DNA from: JALYOK01 sp963840785
Lineage (GTDB): Bacteria > Pseudomonadota > Gammaproteobacteria > Burkholderiales > JALYOK01
Direction: 5' to 3'
NCBI GenBank assembly: GCA_963840785.1
Contig: CAWJAF010000001.1
Coordinates: forward strand, 79,128-143,127
Length of the DNA stretch: 64,000 nucleotides
A program made the translations under genes and the position numbers. Below the pieces are notes generated by a model. It worked only from the letters and a program-made list of their open reading frames with translations. It made no database searches and was not told where the DNA came from. The first letter of the stretch is position 1, and every line of letters starts with the position of its first letter. This document shows positions 53,692-64,000 of the stretch, piece after piece.

Positions 53692-55594
53692 GTGGGCGAA
53701 TCAAAAATCTCACAAAATAGCCACAATTGGCAATTTGTCGCGCGTCGATTATTCGTGTTGCTGCATGATGCGATTGCGGCGGTTTTAGCTTGGATCGGCG
53801 CGTTTTGGTTGCGATTCAATCTGACTGTTCCTGACGATGTAATGACTCATATGATTTATGTTGGGGTTTGGGTTGTTCCCATTCAGACCGCGGTCTTTTG
53901 GGGCTTTGGTCTCTATCGCGGGATCTGGCGTTATGCCAGTTTGCATGACCTAAAGACGGATCCTTGGTGCAGTCGCAGATTGCTGGTCTTTGCCTACCGC
54001 TCATCAATCGTTCTTATTCCATATTCAGGCGCCGATCCCTCGCTCCGTTCTTCTAATCGATCCGATACTTCTTTTATTGTCTATGGGAGGTAGCCGGCTC
54101 GCCTATAGAACATGGCGTGAATATAAGCAGTTTGGCGTGATGCACAAGCAAGGCGAGCCGGTCTTGGTTTTGGGTGCGGGCGATGCGGCGGTGAGCTGGT
54201 TAAGGAGCTCGCTCGAAGCGATAAATGGCGCGTAGTTGGTATTCTGGACGACAATCGCGAAAAGTTGGGGCGATTACTCAATGGGATCAAAGTGGTCGGT
54301 ACAATCGGCGAGGTGTCGAATTGGTCCAGAAAAGCTTGGTGTCATTCAGGCGATAATCGCGATGCCATCCGCGACCCATCGATTGCGGCGTCAGGCCGTT
54401 GAGATTTGTACCCAAGCCGGGCTAACAGTTTTCACTGTGCCGCATTAGCGGATTTGGTAAGTGGCGAGGTAACCGTATCTCAAGTGCGAAAGGTAGAGGT
54501 AGAAGATTTACTCGGGCGCGAGGCGGTTACTTGGATACCGATGGTGTTCGCGAATTTCTCACTGGTCAAGTTGTGTTGGTGACTGGCGCGGGCGGGTCTA
54601 TCGGGTCGGAGCTTTGCCGCCAGATCGTCAAGTTTTATCCTGGGATGGTCGTTTTCTTTGAGTCAAATGAATTCGCGCTTTACAATGATCGAGCAAGAAT
54701 TCATGCCGAAAATTTCCGGATATTCAGATTCGATAGCATTGTAGTGAGACTAAAGATCAAGTTCGCGGATCGATCAGGTGATAAAGCATTTGCGCCCAGT
54801 TGATTTTTCATGCTGCCGCCTATAAACATGTCCCTCTAATGGAAGGAATTAAATGCTTGGGAGGCAATACAAAATAATGTTCTCGGAACGCAAATCTTAG
54901 CCAAAGCCGCTGTCGAAAACGGTGTCAAAAAGTTTGTTCTGATATCGACCGATAAGGCCGTTAATCCCACCAATGTGATGGGCGCGAGCAAGCGACTCGC
55001 CGAGATGGTTTGCCAAGCTATCAAAGTGAAAACGTTACGCGTTTCGGAATGGTTCGATTTGGCAATGTTTTGGGTAGCACGGGCAGCGTGATTCCCAGAT
55101 TTCATGAGCAAATTTCTCGCGGCGGGCCGGTAACGGTTACGCATCCCGACATTATTCGCTATTTCATGTCGATTCCCGAGGCTGCCCAATTAGTGCTACA
55201 GGCGGGATGTATGGGCCTAGGTGGCGAAATTTTCGTGATGGATATGGGCGATCCGGTCAAGATCGTTGACCTCGCGCGCGACATGATTCGACTATCGGGA
55301 TTTAGCCGAAGACGAAATCAAGATGAATTCACAGGATTGCGGCCTGGCGAAAAACTGTTCGAGGAGTTGTTAGCTGACGATGAACATACGTTGCCGACGC
55401 CTCACCCCAAACTTAGAGTTGCAAAGGCGCGAACTGTTGACCATGATTGGCTAGCAGAACTAGTGCGGTGGATCAAGGAACATAGCTCAATGGACGATGC
55501 CCACGTTCGAAGGGATCTAAAGAAATGGATTCCAGAATATGCTTACTCGACAAAACCACGACTGCAAGTCGTAAACGAAAAGAAAGCGTCTTAA
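53692..55594 (+). CDS. NDP-sugar 4,6-dehydratase of the WbpM/CapD/FlaA1 type, multiply frameshifted
   Basis: A large membrane-anchored dehydratase/epimerase that makes 4-keto-6-deoxy amino sugars. The N-terminal part has four helices (RRLFVLLHDAIAAVLAWIGA; FWLRFNL; VVPIQTAVFWGFGLYRGIWR). The first Rossmann domain reads EPVLVLGAGDAAVS. The second is VVLVTGAGGSIGSELCRQIV, then FHAAAYKHVPLME, NNVLGTQILAKAAVENGVKK, FVLISTDKAVNPTNVMGASK and IPRFHEQISRGGPVTVTHPD; the end is intact from about 55010. At least six breaks occur between 53960 and 55030. The rejoined length of about 630 residues is usual. It probably acts with the neighbouring epimerase. Confidence 0.85.
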
Positions 55595-55622
55595 CGACCC
55601 AGAGCGCCGTATTTGTCAATTT

Positions 55623-56585
55623 TTAATTTAGGAGTGCGTGAAAACTGCGATCCATGGGGTAACATTTAAACCTTTGGGTCTCGTCACGAGCGCTAGCGAG
55701 CTCATCCAAACAAACCTGCGCAAGGTGTCTGCCAATAAGGGAGAGTTACTCCAAAATGCGCGTTGAGCTTTTCGCAATCCAATAACGAGTTTTTCGGACG
55801 CTTTGCCGGCAGTGGATAGTGCTCGGTGCAAATAGGAATCAACTGGGGCTTAAAGGTTTGATCTGTACTATCGGAGCCCTAGCTTCCAATAGCCACTTTG
55901 CAAAACCGTGCCAAGTGGTTCGTCCCGATGGCGCCAGGTGAAAAATTCCGAGGGCATTTCTGCGAACGAAGTATTAGGTGATTGCATTCCTCTAAGGATC
56001 GAGCATGTCACGTCGGCAATGAATCGAGCAGATGTTGGCGCGCCTATTTGGTCGGCGACTATGCGCAGTTCGTCACGTTCTATGCGCCAACTGCAAAATG
56101 GTTTTGACGAAATTTTTTCCACGCGGCGAGTATACCCAACTTGTTCTAAGAATTAGGTGTCGGCAGCCGGTTGCTTGTATATTTTGTTCGCCTGCTAGTT
56201 TGGTCCTGCCATAGGCATTTATAGGATTTGGTTTGTCATCCTCCAAGTAAGGCTCCGACTTTTCGCCATCAAAGACGTAGTCCGTGGAGTAATGCACAAG
56301 TAGGACGTTTGAACGTTTTGCCTCTTCCGCGAGAACTTGCGGTGCATCGGCATTGACTAGGCGCGCAACGGCTTCTTCGCTTTCCGCCTTATCGACTGCG
56401 GTGTAGGCTACGGCATTGACAATAATTTCAGCCCCCGCGTCTCTAACGATCTGGCGCAGACTTTCTGGGCGGGAGAAATCTGCCTCGGCACGTGAAAGTG
56501 CGATCACTTCACCCAACGGCAACAAGGAGCGATTCAATTCCCATCCTACTTGGCCGGTGCGTCCAAGCAGCAGAATACGCGTCAC
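55623..56585 (-). CDS. rmlD: dTDP-4-dehydrorhamnose reductase, frameshifted in the C-terminal half
   Basis: Last step of dTDP-L-rhamnose synthesis. GTG 56585 overlaps the rmlC stop and gives MTRILLLGRTGQVGWELNRS. Present are VNAVAYTAVDKAESEEA, VHYSTDYVFDGEKSEPYLED, catalytic NAYGRTKLAGEQNI and LRTSWVYSPRGKNFVKTIL. After a break at about 56080 the protein continues RIVADQIGAPTSARFIADVT. After further breaks near 55950 and 55850 it ends CTEHYPLPAKRPKNSLLDCE ... with a stop at 55623. Convergent with the CapD-like gene. Confidence 0.88.
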
Positions 56586-57128
56586 TCAAATACCTCAGCA
56601 TCAACGAAATTTTTGCCCTGTGAATCTTTCGCAGGAAAGCGTCGGCTCGACATCCAATGGCCAATCTATTTTGACATCTGGGTCATTCCAACGAATGCAG
56701 CGTTCATGTTCCGCGCGCCAAAAGTCAGTCGTCTTGTAGAGAAAATCAGCCGATTCGGAGAGAACCAAAAAACCATGAGCAAATCCTGGAGGAACCCACA
56801 ATTGTCGGTGGTTTTTCTCGCTTAGTTCGGTTCCAATCCATTTGCCGAAGTTGGTCGAACTTTTCCGGATATCTACAGCCACATCGAAAACACTTCCCCG
56901 AACAACACGGACAAGTTTTCCTTGCGGATGCAGTATCTGGTAGTGTAGTCCGCGCAGTACGCCTTTTGTCGACCGGGAATGATTGTCTTGAACGAAGTCG
57001 GTTGTCTGCCCAGCCATTTCGGCAAACAGCTTGCGATTGAAGCTTTCGAAAAAAAAACCACGATCATCGCCAAACACTTTAGGCTCAATGATCAGGACTT
57101 CAGGCAGGGATGTTGCTGTGAGTTGCAT
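56582..57128 (-). CDS. rmlC: dTDP-4-dehydrorhamnose 3,5-epimerase, frameshifted at the last 20 residues
   Basis: Cupin-fold epimerase of rhamnose synthesis. ATG 57128; DDRGFFFESFNRKLF, FVQDNHSRSTKGVLRGLHYQ (catalytic His), GKLVRVVRGSVFDVAVDIRK and VPPGFAHGFLVLSESADFLY are all in one frame. Near 56637 one extra base hides the usual tail SAKDSQGKNFVDAEVFE, whose stop overlaps the rmlD start. The protein is otherwise complete. Confidence 0.92.
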
Positions 57129-57175
57129 TCGATACTGATCAGAATAATTAACTTAAGGCCAATCGCAGTTTACGA

Positions 57176-58076
57176 TTAAAACACACGTTCATTTAATAGA
57201 GACAGCAAGTATCGTCCATAACTATTCTTGTTCATGCTGATACCAATTCGCTCTAGATCGTCCTTGGTAATGTATCCTAGGCGAAAGGCTATTTCTTCGG
57301 GGCAGGCCACCTTCAATCCTTGGCGCTTTTCTATCGTTTCAATGAACGTTGATGCTTCGAGTAGGGACTCATGGGTACCCGTGTCCAGCCAAGCCATACC
57401 TCGCCCCATCACTTCAACGGTTAGTTGGCCGCAGGCTAAGTAGTGTTTGTTGACGTCCGTAATTTCGTATTCGCCTCGCGCGTGATGGCTTGAGATCTCT
57501 GCGCTATGTCAAGCACTTGGTTGTCGTAGAAATACAGCCCGGTAACCGCGTAGTTAGACTTGGGCGCGGTCGGCTTTTCTTCTAAGCTAATCGCCTTACC
57601 TGTAGCATCAAATTCCGCAACCCCATAGCGTTCCGGGTCGTGCACATGGTAAGCGAATACGGTGGCGCCCTCGACCTCATTGTTGGCGCGCCCCAAGTTG
57701 GGTCGCGAAATCATGGCCGTAGAAAATATTGTCACCCAGGATCAACGCGCAATGCGCCGCTCCGATAAACTGGCGACCGATTACAAATGCTTGGGCGAGG
57801 CCATCTGGCGAAGGCTGGGTAGCATATGACAAATTCAATCCCCAGCTTCGACCGTCCCCGAGCAATTGCTCAAAACGCGGGGTGTCTTGAGGCGTCGAAA
57901 TTATTAGGATGTCTCGGATTCCGGCAAGCATCAGCGTCGACAACGGATAGTAAATCATCGGTTTATCGTAAATAGGTAAAAGCTGCTTTGAGATTACTTG
58001 CGTTACAGGATAGAAGTCGCGTTCCCGAGCCGCCCGCTAGAATAATGCCTTTTCTCAATTCGTGCTCGCTCAGCAT
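57176..58076 (-). CDS. rmlA: Glucose-1-phosphate thymidylyltransferase, frameshifted
   Basis: First step of dTDP-rhamnose synthesis. ATG 58076 gives MLSEHELRKGIILAGGSGTR with the nucleotide-binding loop. Other frames hold ISKQLLPIYDKPMIYYPLST, GIRDILIISTPQDTPRFEQL, LALILGDNIFYGHDF-type segment (ALILGDNIFYG), YGVAEFDATGKAISLEEKPT, YAVTGLYFYDNQVLDIA and GRGMAWLDTGTHESLLEAST. Breaks are near 57980, 57715 and 57460. Order on this strand is rmlB, rmlA, rmlC, rmlD. Confidence 0.9.
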
Positions 58077-59125
58077 AATTTTGATTAATCCAATTTTGAT
58101 ATTTCCCACTGACAATATCGGAAACCCATGAATTGTTATCCAAGTACCATTGAATTGTTTTGCGAAGCCCGGTCTCGAATGTTTCCGTGGGCACCCAGCC
58201 GAACTCCCGTTCGATTTTACGTGCGTCGATTGCATAACGTCGATCATGGCCAGGTCGATCTGTAACGTAACTGATTTGTGTTTGGTAGCTATCGCCGTCG
58301 GAACGTCGGTTGCAAATCATCAAGCATGTTACAAATTGCCTTAACCACGGTTACATTATTTATCTCGTTGTTTCCGCCAATGTTATAGGTTTCGCCCACG
58401 CGTCCACGTTCAAGCACTTTTCGAAGCGCGGCACAATGATCGCTAACGAATAGCCAGTCGCGCACATTCAATCCATCGCCGTAAATGGGCAAAGTCTTTC
58501 CTGAGAGCGCATTGTTAATTACTAGCGGTATTAATTTCTCTGGGAATTGGAATGGCCCATAGTTATTCGAACAATTCGTTGTCAGCGTTGGCAAATTATA
58601 CGTGTGACAATATGCCCGCATTAAGTGATCGGACGCCGCTTTAGATGCGGAGTAAGGGCTGTTTGGCGCATAAGGAGTTGATTCGCTGAATTTCGGATCG
58701 TCGCTGCCGAGTGAGCCGTACACTTCATCTGTAGACACATGCAAGAAGCGAAAAGCCGACTTTTGCTGCGCAGGAAGTGCTGCCCAATAGCCGCGAACTG
58801 ATTCCAATAATCGAAATGTTCCGACGATGTTGGTTGTTATGAAATCTTCCGGTCCGGTGATCGAGCGATCGACATGACTTTCCGCGGCGAAATGAATGAC
58901 CGCGCGAGGGTGATATGTCGTCAGCAATGTTGCTACGAATGGGGTATCGCAAATGTCACCCTTCAAAAAAACATGTCGCGAATCGCTCCTGATCGACGCT
59001 AAGTTAGCAACGTTGCCCGCGTAAGTTAACTTATCTAAGTTAACGAGAGGTTCGTCACTATTGTTGTGCCAATCTAATACGAAGTTGGCACCAATAAAGC
59101 CGGCGCCGCCTGTGACTAGGATCAT
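58003..59125 (-). CDS. rmlB: dTDP-glucose 4,6-dehydratase, frameshifted
   Basis: Second step of dTDP-rhamnose synthesis; the first gene of the rmlBACD operon. ATG 59125 gives MILVTGGAGFIGANFVLDWH. Present are HFAAESHVDRSITGPEDFI, FLHVSTDEVYGSLGSDDP, catalytic YSASKAASDHLMRAYCHTYN and NCSNNYGPFQFPEKLIPLVI. At about 58300 the frame shifts to ISYVTDRPGHDRRYAIDARK and IEREFGWVPTETFETGLRKT. The true end is probably near WINQNYA at about 58070; the open frame runs to 58003 inside rmlA, perhaps through one more indel. Confidence 0.9.
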
Positions 59126-59652
59126 ATGCGGTCAATCAATTGTTTGACGGAAATGAACAATTACAATCCCGACGTTTTATTCAAGGTGATCCAGTTAACG
59201 CTGTGCGAGACCTCGAATACATCCGCGCTTAGCACAATTCCGGATGACCAGAATCGCCCGAAATTACTCGTCACGAGCTTGCTCCAGGAACCACATGACT
59301 GACTCATCAGCACGATTGCTTTTTTACTAACGCGCACATAATTGAAAATCGTAACATAAACAACTAAGCGGTTCAAAAAAAGATCTCATTTTGATGAGGC
59401 GCGGATCGCAAGCCGATCGCTTCTCGAAGCCCTATCGGCTTGAGGGATCGCGAACTTAAAGATACGTCCAGAAAATGGCGTTTGATGCGGGACGGCTACG
59501 ATCGCTTAGTGCTTCAGGTCGTCGCGTGAAATCTTGATTAATGTTCGAAGGCGCGCAAATCATATGTGACGACCGAGCTGTCCAATCGATCAAATATGTC
59601 TCAGAGAATCCGATGGACGAAAACGTTCGGAACTTCGTCCTCGCCAAACAAG
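59126..59652. other. Intergenic region upstream of rmlB
   Basis: About 530 bp between the rml operon and the haem-protein gene, both on the minus strand. It should hold the rmlB promoter and the end of the haem-protein transcript. An inverted repeat AAGCCGAT ... ATCGGCTT lies at 59410-59417 and 59434-59441 with no T-run. Short open frames here do not look like genes. Confidence 0.4.
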
Positions 59653-62600
59653 TTACGGAACCCGAACTAAGCGAACCGCATCCGCGGCCGCTTGGCCATT
59701 AACGTCGTCGACTTCGACGTAACCGTCATTCCCCGCAAGAAAGCTATAGCGGCCATGTAATACCCATTTCCCGCCGTTAATTTGCTGATTGAAATTTTTC
59801 GTCGCGGTGGCTGTGCGAATCTTAACGTATATCGGCACGTTGGTCGATCGATTCGCGTGAGTACTCCACCAAACGTACACGTCGTAAGTGCCGCCGTGAC
59901 GATCACCGGCCGCCAACGGTAGGTATCGCGGCCCGTGCCGCAACTATACAGCGACCCTGCGCCATATTGATTGGTCCCGCTGGAAACACACCATGGCCGG
60001 TGAAGGTGCGGCGTGCGTCCTGTGCGGCCGCGCCGAGGTTATCGAGAATGATTTCCGCGTTGTTTGGTTGCGGCGGTGGGGCAGTTGAATTGACGCTAAA
60101 CGTGCGTTCGACAACCGAGGCATTTCCTGCGAGATCTTTAACTCGAACCGTTAATTTTCCCGCCGCCAAAGTAGTGATGGCTGGCGTCATATTTATCGTC
60201 CACACAAGATTTCCCGTCTCGCGAAAATCGGCAGCAAGTTCGCTGCCGGCCGCTTTGCCGTTGACCACGAAATTCGCCTTAACAGAAAGCGATTGGTGAT
60301 CAAGTCCCGAGTAATTGTCGTACAGACCGACACGCATTTGACTCAGTGGTGTGGCGCTAGTGCCGCTGACGCGGCGCAGACACGTCAAAACCGGCTTGGT
60401 ATCGTCGGCAAACACGCCTGCAGTTTTGAGCAGCGGATCGGGCGAGTCGACTTGGCAACCCAAATCAATCCAGCGCGCGAAGGTCATTTTTTCGTTTTCA
60501 GTGAGTAGCGGTACACCGGATGCCGGTGGCGGCATAATGGTGCCGGTGTAATCGAAATCGGCGTTATTTGCATTTGCGCCCGGCGGCAGGGTCGCGGCAT
60601 TTCCCGGCACCGTTTCGGTTGGATGATCGGCATTGGTCCAGCCATCCAAACGGCGGCCCATGATCTTCCACATCAATAGACTACGGCGCGATTGGAATTT
60701 GCGAACATAGCGCGAAGCATTAGTCTGCCGCCAGGTGCCGTTGCTAATCACGGGCTTGATGCCGAATTGTGCATCGGCATCGCGCGCGAGGCGGTTATAG
60801 GTGTTGTCAAAACCGTTAACGATGGTCGAATCGTCCAGCACCAGTCCCGCTTCCTGGCGCCCAGTCTTTGAGTGGCATTGAACGCACGAGCGTTGCAGAA
60901 TCGGCTTGATGTCGCGGTAATATTCGACGTCGACATTATGCCGGCTCGCTTGCATCGGCACGGTTTGCAGTGAAGCGTTTTTAGTCAGCAGCGGCGTGTT
61001 GCCCGTTAAATCGTGCGGCGAATAACCCGGCTGCCCCGCCGCAGTATTGGCAAAGTTCAGTCGGCACTCGGCTATGGGCGTGGCAGCCGCCGCAATTGGT
61101 GCGTACCTCTCCCGGCCGCACCATGTGCCAGGTCTGCGCCATGTTCAGCACCAGGCCGTCTTTGTCGAGCGTTTGAAACGTGAACGAGGTATCCGCCGGA
61201 ATCTTCGCCAGAAAACTCGTATCGGGATTGCCATCCGGATCGGTCGCATGCCGGATTTGCGCAGCGGAATCTCACCGAGTATGCGCAAACGTTCCGCGCC
61301 AGCGTGACTGAAGAATCCGGGCGAGCCGCCGCTCGCGATCGGACCGTAGCTGCGGTGCGCCACGCCTTCCATGCCGACAATGCGCACGGCAAAGATATCC
61401 GCATCGGTATAGCGTCCGGCATCGGCGCCTTGCGTAAACCAATTTGGATTTGTGTCATTTTGTGAGGTGTTGAATTCTTCCAGGCCGTTAAACATCGATG
61501 GCGTATCCGCAATCTTTGGCGCGGTGTCGCGCTTATAAAAACTCGACGCACCGACCAAACCGAATGGCGTTCCGGCCGGCAACACGGCGTGCGCAGTGCC
61601 ATCGTTTGGCAGGTACGGCAGCGTGGCTGGCGCGACGACACCGTGAATCGCGGCGTAAGGCACCAGCGCTTTGGGTTGCATTTCGTTGAAGCGTGGATCG
61701 TTCTTCACTACCACCAATTGGCGATGATCGTTAATCGCCGCGCCACTTTTCAACAGATAGATTCCGCCATCGGCACGTGGCAATTGGGTCGGCCGGTCGA
61801 GATTATTCACCGGTCCGGGACTCCAAACCACCAACGCATCATTATTCGGCGCGGCCGATGGATGTGTCACTTTGCCCGCCCAGCTTCCGTCGAGTTCATA
61901 CCCGGAGGCTTGATCCTCGCCATGCGTGAAGGCGCTGAGCGCCGTTAATCCTGGCGGCGAAAAACGATATTGCGGTGTAGCGCGGTTGCAGGTGCGCCGG
62001 ATGAGCGCTATCGAAAAACCACACTCCGCGCCGCACCAGCGGATTCGACGAATCGGCATCCAGCGGGCTGCCGAACGGCGCCGATGCCAGCGGCTTTGTT
62101 TGCATTGAAGGCGAGCAAGGTGCCGAAGCCATTGTTGTTCAGATTGTAGTATTCCACTACGGCGATGCGGCTGTCGCTTAGTTGCGTTTGAAAATGAAAT
62201 GCCGCGCCGATCTTGAACGCGCTCATCAGCGGCTCCCACTTTTGTCCGTCGGGCCAAATTGCCCACAGCGACCAAACACGATCGTCGCGCAGGCCTTGGG
62301 TTTCGTAGCTCGAGAACATCACTCGGCCATCGCGCAACACGGTCGGATGCATCGCGCTTCCGATATTCATGTGGCCGATCGGCTCCACGTTTTCGCCGTT
62401 GTCGTCCATGATGTACAAGCGAAGATTCGGAAACGTCATGCCCTTGTTCGGCAAATAGCCATCGCGGCTGGAAACAAACATCACTTTGCCGTTCGGCAGC
62501 GGGCACGCGCCCAGATTGAAAATGCCGTAGCCGAGATAACTCTTTGCCGGGACTGCTCGCGCTTAAATGATTGGTCGACCAATTCGCCGCGCCTGCCGGC

Positions 62601-63046
62601 GGCTCCCATTTTTGTTGCGTTAGGCGAATGACTTGGCGTGTCGCGACATTGATTTTATAAATGTCGGCGCCGAGCATCGGCGCATAGTTACGCTGATAGT
62701 TGAGTTGAGCCACGCGCACGTCGGGAAAGTAGGAAAAATAAACCCATTTCGCGTCGAATGACGGCACCGGATCGACCACCGCACCATTGCCCGCAGCGAA
62801 CAGCACTTCTTCCGTGCCATTTGGATGCAGCAACATCAAATCCGCACCCGGCTCCATTTGCACCGGATTGATCACTTCCGGCCATTTCGTATTGGTGATG
62901 TCGCCGTAACGCGGCGCGCGAACGTAAACGATATCGTAGGCCCGCGCGGTTTGCGCAGACGCATCTTGAATGATCGTGAGTGAGAGTAAAACCAGAATCG
63001 GCCAGAAACCCGCGCGGCCGAGTTGACGACAAGCAGCGTGCAGCAT
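59653..63046 (-). CDS. Secreted multidomain c-type haem protein resembling hydrazine synthase alpha, multiply frameshifted
   Basis: About 1,130 residues when rejoined. ATG 63046 behind AAAGGGG gives a signal peptide (MLHAACRQLGRAGFWPILVL ... DASA), then YDIVYVRAPRYGDITNTKWP. A long beta-propeller follows (GADLMLLHPNGTEEVLFAAG; LPNGKVMFVSSRDGYLPNKG; IMDDNGENVEPIGHMNIGSA). The first haem motif C-G-G-C-H is coded at 61080-61094 and the second, C-V-Q-C-H in DIKPILQRSCVQCHSKTGRQ, at 60872-60886. An Ig-like segment and a C-terminal golvesin-like domain (GGTYDVYVWWSTHANRS) end the protein. Breaks are at about 62545, 62095, 61976, 61265, 61055, 59965 and 59905. The layout matches the alpha subunit family known from anammox, but no other hydrazine genes are here, so the true reaction is unknown. 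Confidence 0.7.
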
Positions 63047-63330
63047 GTTTGTTTCCCCTTTTTCTTTCGCCGACGCGAGCGTCAACAGCGAGAACGGTGT
63101 GACCCAGCCATAACAGTCAAAATCCAGCCGTGGAAAACAGATTTTTGTTGTGTGCAGCGATACGGCGACTCGAAGCGTGCCAAAACTGCGTTCGGCTGTC
63201 AAGACGTATCGAGATGTGCCTGAAGAGCCGCATGGCCCGGGCACTATATTGGCTGTACAGGCAGGTATTATGCAGCCATTGCATCAGGTAAGATGATCTA
63301 TTGTTGTGAAAACAAGGCTCGGAGGATACG

Positions 63331-64000
63331 ATGTGCATCACGCGATCAGTGGGACGCGGCGGCGTCAACATAAAAGACGACGTCAAGACTATCCAGGTAC
63401 TTCTTAATCTGAACATTTATCAACTTAGCCCGCCGAACCCAATTGTAGAAAACGGCATCTGCGGTACGACTACGATTGCGACGATCGAGCTGTTTCAGCG
63501 CCAGGTGCGGCGATCCTCCGGCCCGATGGAAAAGTCGACGCAAATGGCGCGACACTGGGCGCTGCGCCCCGGATTGCTGCCAGGATTCACCGAAAAAAAA
63601 TTGCAAGGCATTTACGTTCACGCCAGACGCGAATAAAATCGCGCGCTATTTTCTGGGCTGGTCGAAGAATGAATGAAAATGGCATAAATACGCCGCTGCG
63701 CCGTGTGCATTTTTTCGCGCAAATTGGACACGAAAGCAAAGAATTAATTTATTCGGAAGAGATCGCCAGTGGCCGCGCTTACGAAGGCCGATTCGATCTA
63801 GGCAACACGCAACCGGGCGACGGCGTGCGCTTCAAGGGCCGAGGATTAATTCAAATCACGGGCCGCGCTAACTCACGGATTACGGCCGCTCGCGCGGCCG
63901 CGATTTCACCAGCAGCACCGAAGCGGCGAAACTATTCGCCACCGATCCAGCGCTGGCAGTGGACGCGTCTGCTAGCAATACGCGACTGAACGCGTCAAAA
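63331..64000 (+). CDS. Peptidoglycan-binding GH19-type muramidase/chitinase, partial and frameshifted
   Basis: ATG 63331 behind GGAGGA. Residues about 12-55 form a peptidoglycan-binding domain (DDVKTIQVLLNLNIYQLSP; NGICGTTTIATIELFQRQV). The lysozyme-like GH19 core follows: RVHFFAQIGHESKELIYSEE with the catalytic glutamate, then GDGVRFKGRGLIQITGRAN and DYGRSRGRDFTSSTEAAKLF. Frames change at the A8 run near 63597, at about 63668 and at about 63878. The gene runs off the right edge. It cuts peptidoglycan or chitin; phage-like or predatory use is inference. Confidence 0.8.

Noticed and set aside
59653..63046. True anammox hydrazine synthase
   Set aside because: Only an alpha-like chain is present, the host signs are proteobacterial, and no beta/gamma subunits or hydrazine dehydrogenase lie nearby; resemblance is limited to domain layout.
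1..64000. CRISPR array, tRNA or rRNA genes, and complete prophage
   Set aside because: No regularly spaced direct repeats, no tRNA cloverleaf with a TTCGANNC-type loop in the gaps, and no phage structural genes. The GH19 gene at the edge alone does not show a prophage.

Overview
The window looks like chromosomal DNA of a Betaproteobacterium, or a close gammaproteobacterial relative, of moderate GC content. The reasons are the aroK-aroB-(gltB) neighbourhood, the pcm-like / tolC / waaA / waaC block, bioA-bioD, and a large O-antigen cluster that ends in rmlBACD. The placement is an inference from gene order, because no rRNA or tRNA gene is present.

Layout. 1-13.2 kb is housekeeping: the 5' part of gltB, an inserted Ig-like lipoprotein gene, aroB and aroK, thiC under a TPP riboswitch, a chemoreceptor, and bioD and bioA. 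13.2-14.9 kb is accessory DNA with a repeat, a small zinc-ribbon membrane gene split by an amber codon, and a DUF433/DUF5615 toxin-antitoxin pair. 14.9-23.7 kb is a catabolic island that best fits the reductive nicotinate pathway: Tat-exported nicotinamidase, xanthine-dehydrogenase-family hydroxylase, 6-hydroxynicotinate reductase and enamidase, plus two genes of unknown role (an ApbE-related UPF0280 protein and a DUF1185 protein). 24-29.4 kb carries pcm-like, tolC, waaA, waaC and a core glycosyltransferase. 29.4-35.2 kb is a rearranged stretch in which a Phd/PIN toxin-antitoxin pair plus a UDP-glucuronate 4-epimerase-like gene occurs twice, on either side of an IS1380-family element. The first copy is intact and the second is decaying. 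35.8-59.1 kb is the O-antigen locus: methyltransferases, DegT aminotransferase, WbqC, two beta-propeller glycosidase-like genes, GNAT, a GtrB/GtrA/GT-C set, Wzx, Wzy, glycosyltransferases, an epimerase, a WecA/WbpL-type initiator, Wzz, a WbpM/CapD dehydratase, and rmlBACD on the opposite strand. 59.6-63.0 kb is a secreted multidomain haem protein resembling hydrazine synthase alpha. The right edge holds a GH19-type muramidase/chitinase.

Quality caveat. Between about 36.7-42.9 kb and 51.7-63.9 kb almost every gene has one or more frameshifts, often in short homopolymers, while 16.3-33 kb and 43.5-51.4 kb are clean. Essential-looking genes (aroB, rmlABCD) are hit too. I therefore read most of these as consensus indels and annotate the rejoined genes, flagging each break. 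The second toxin/epimerase copy has a large internal deletion and does look like true decay.

Several families of short inverted repeats fill the spaces between genes. One of them now encodes the end of the UPF0280 protein.
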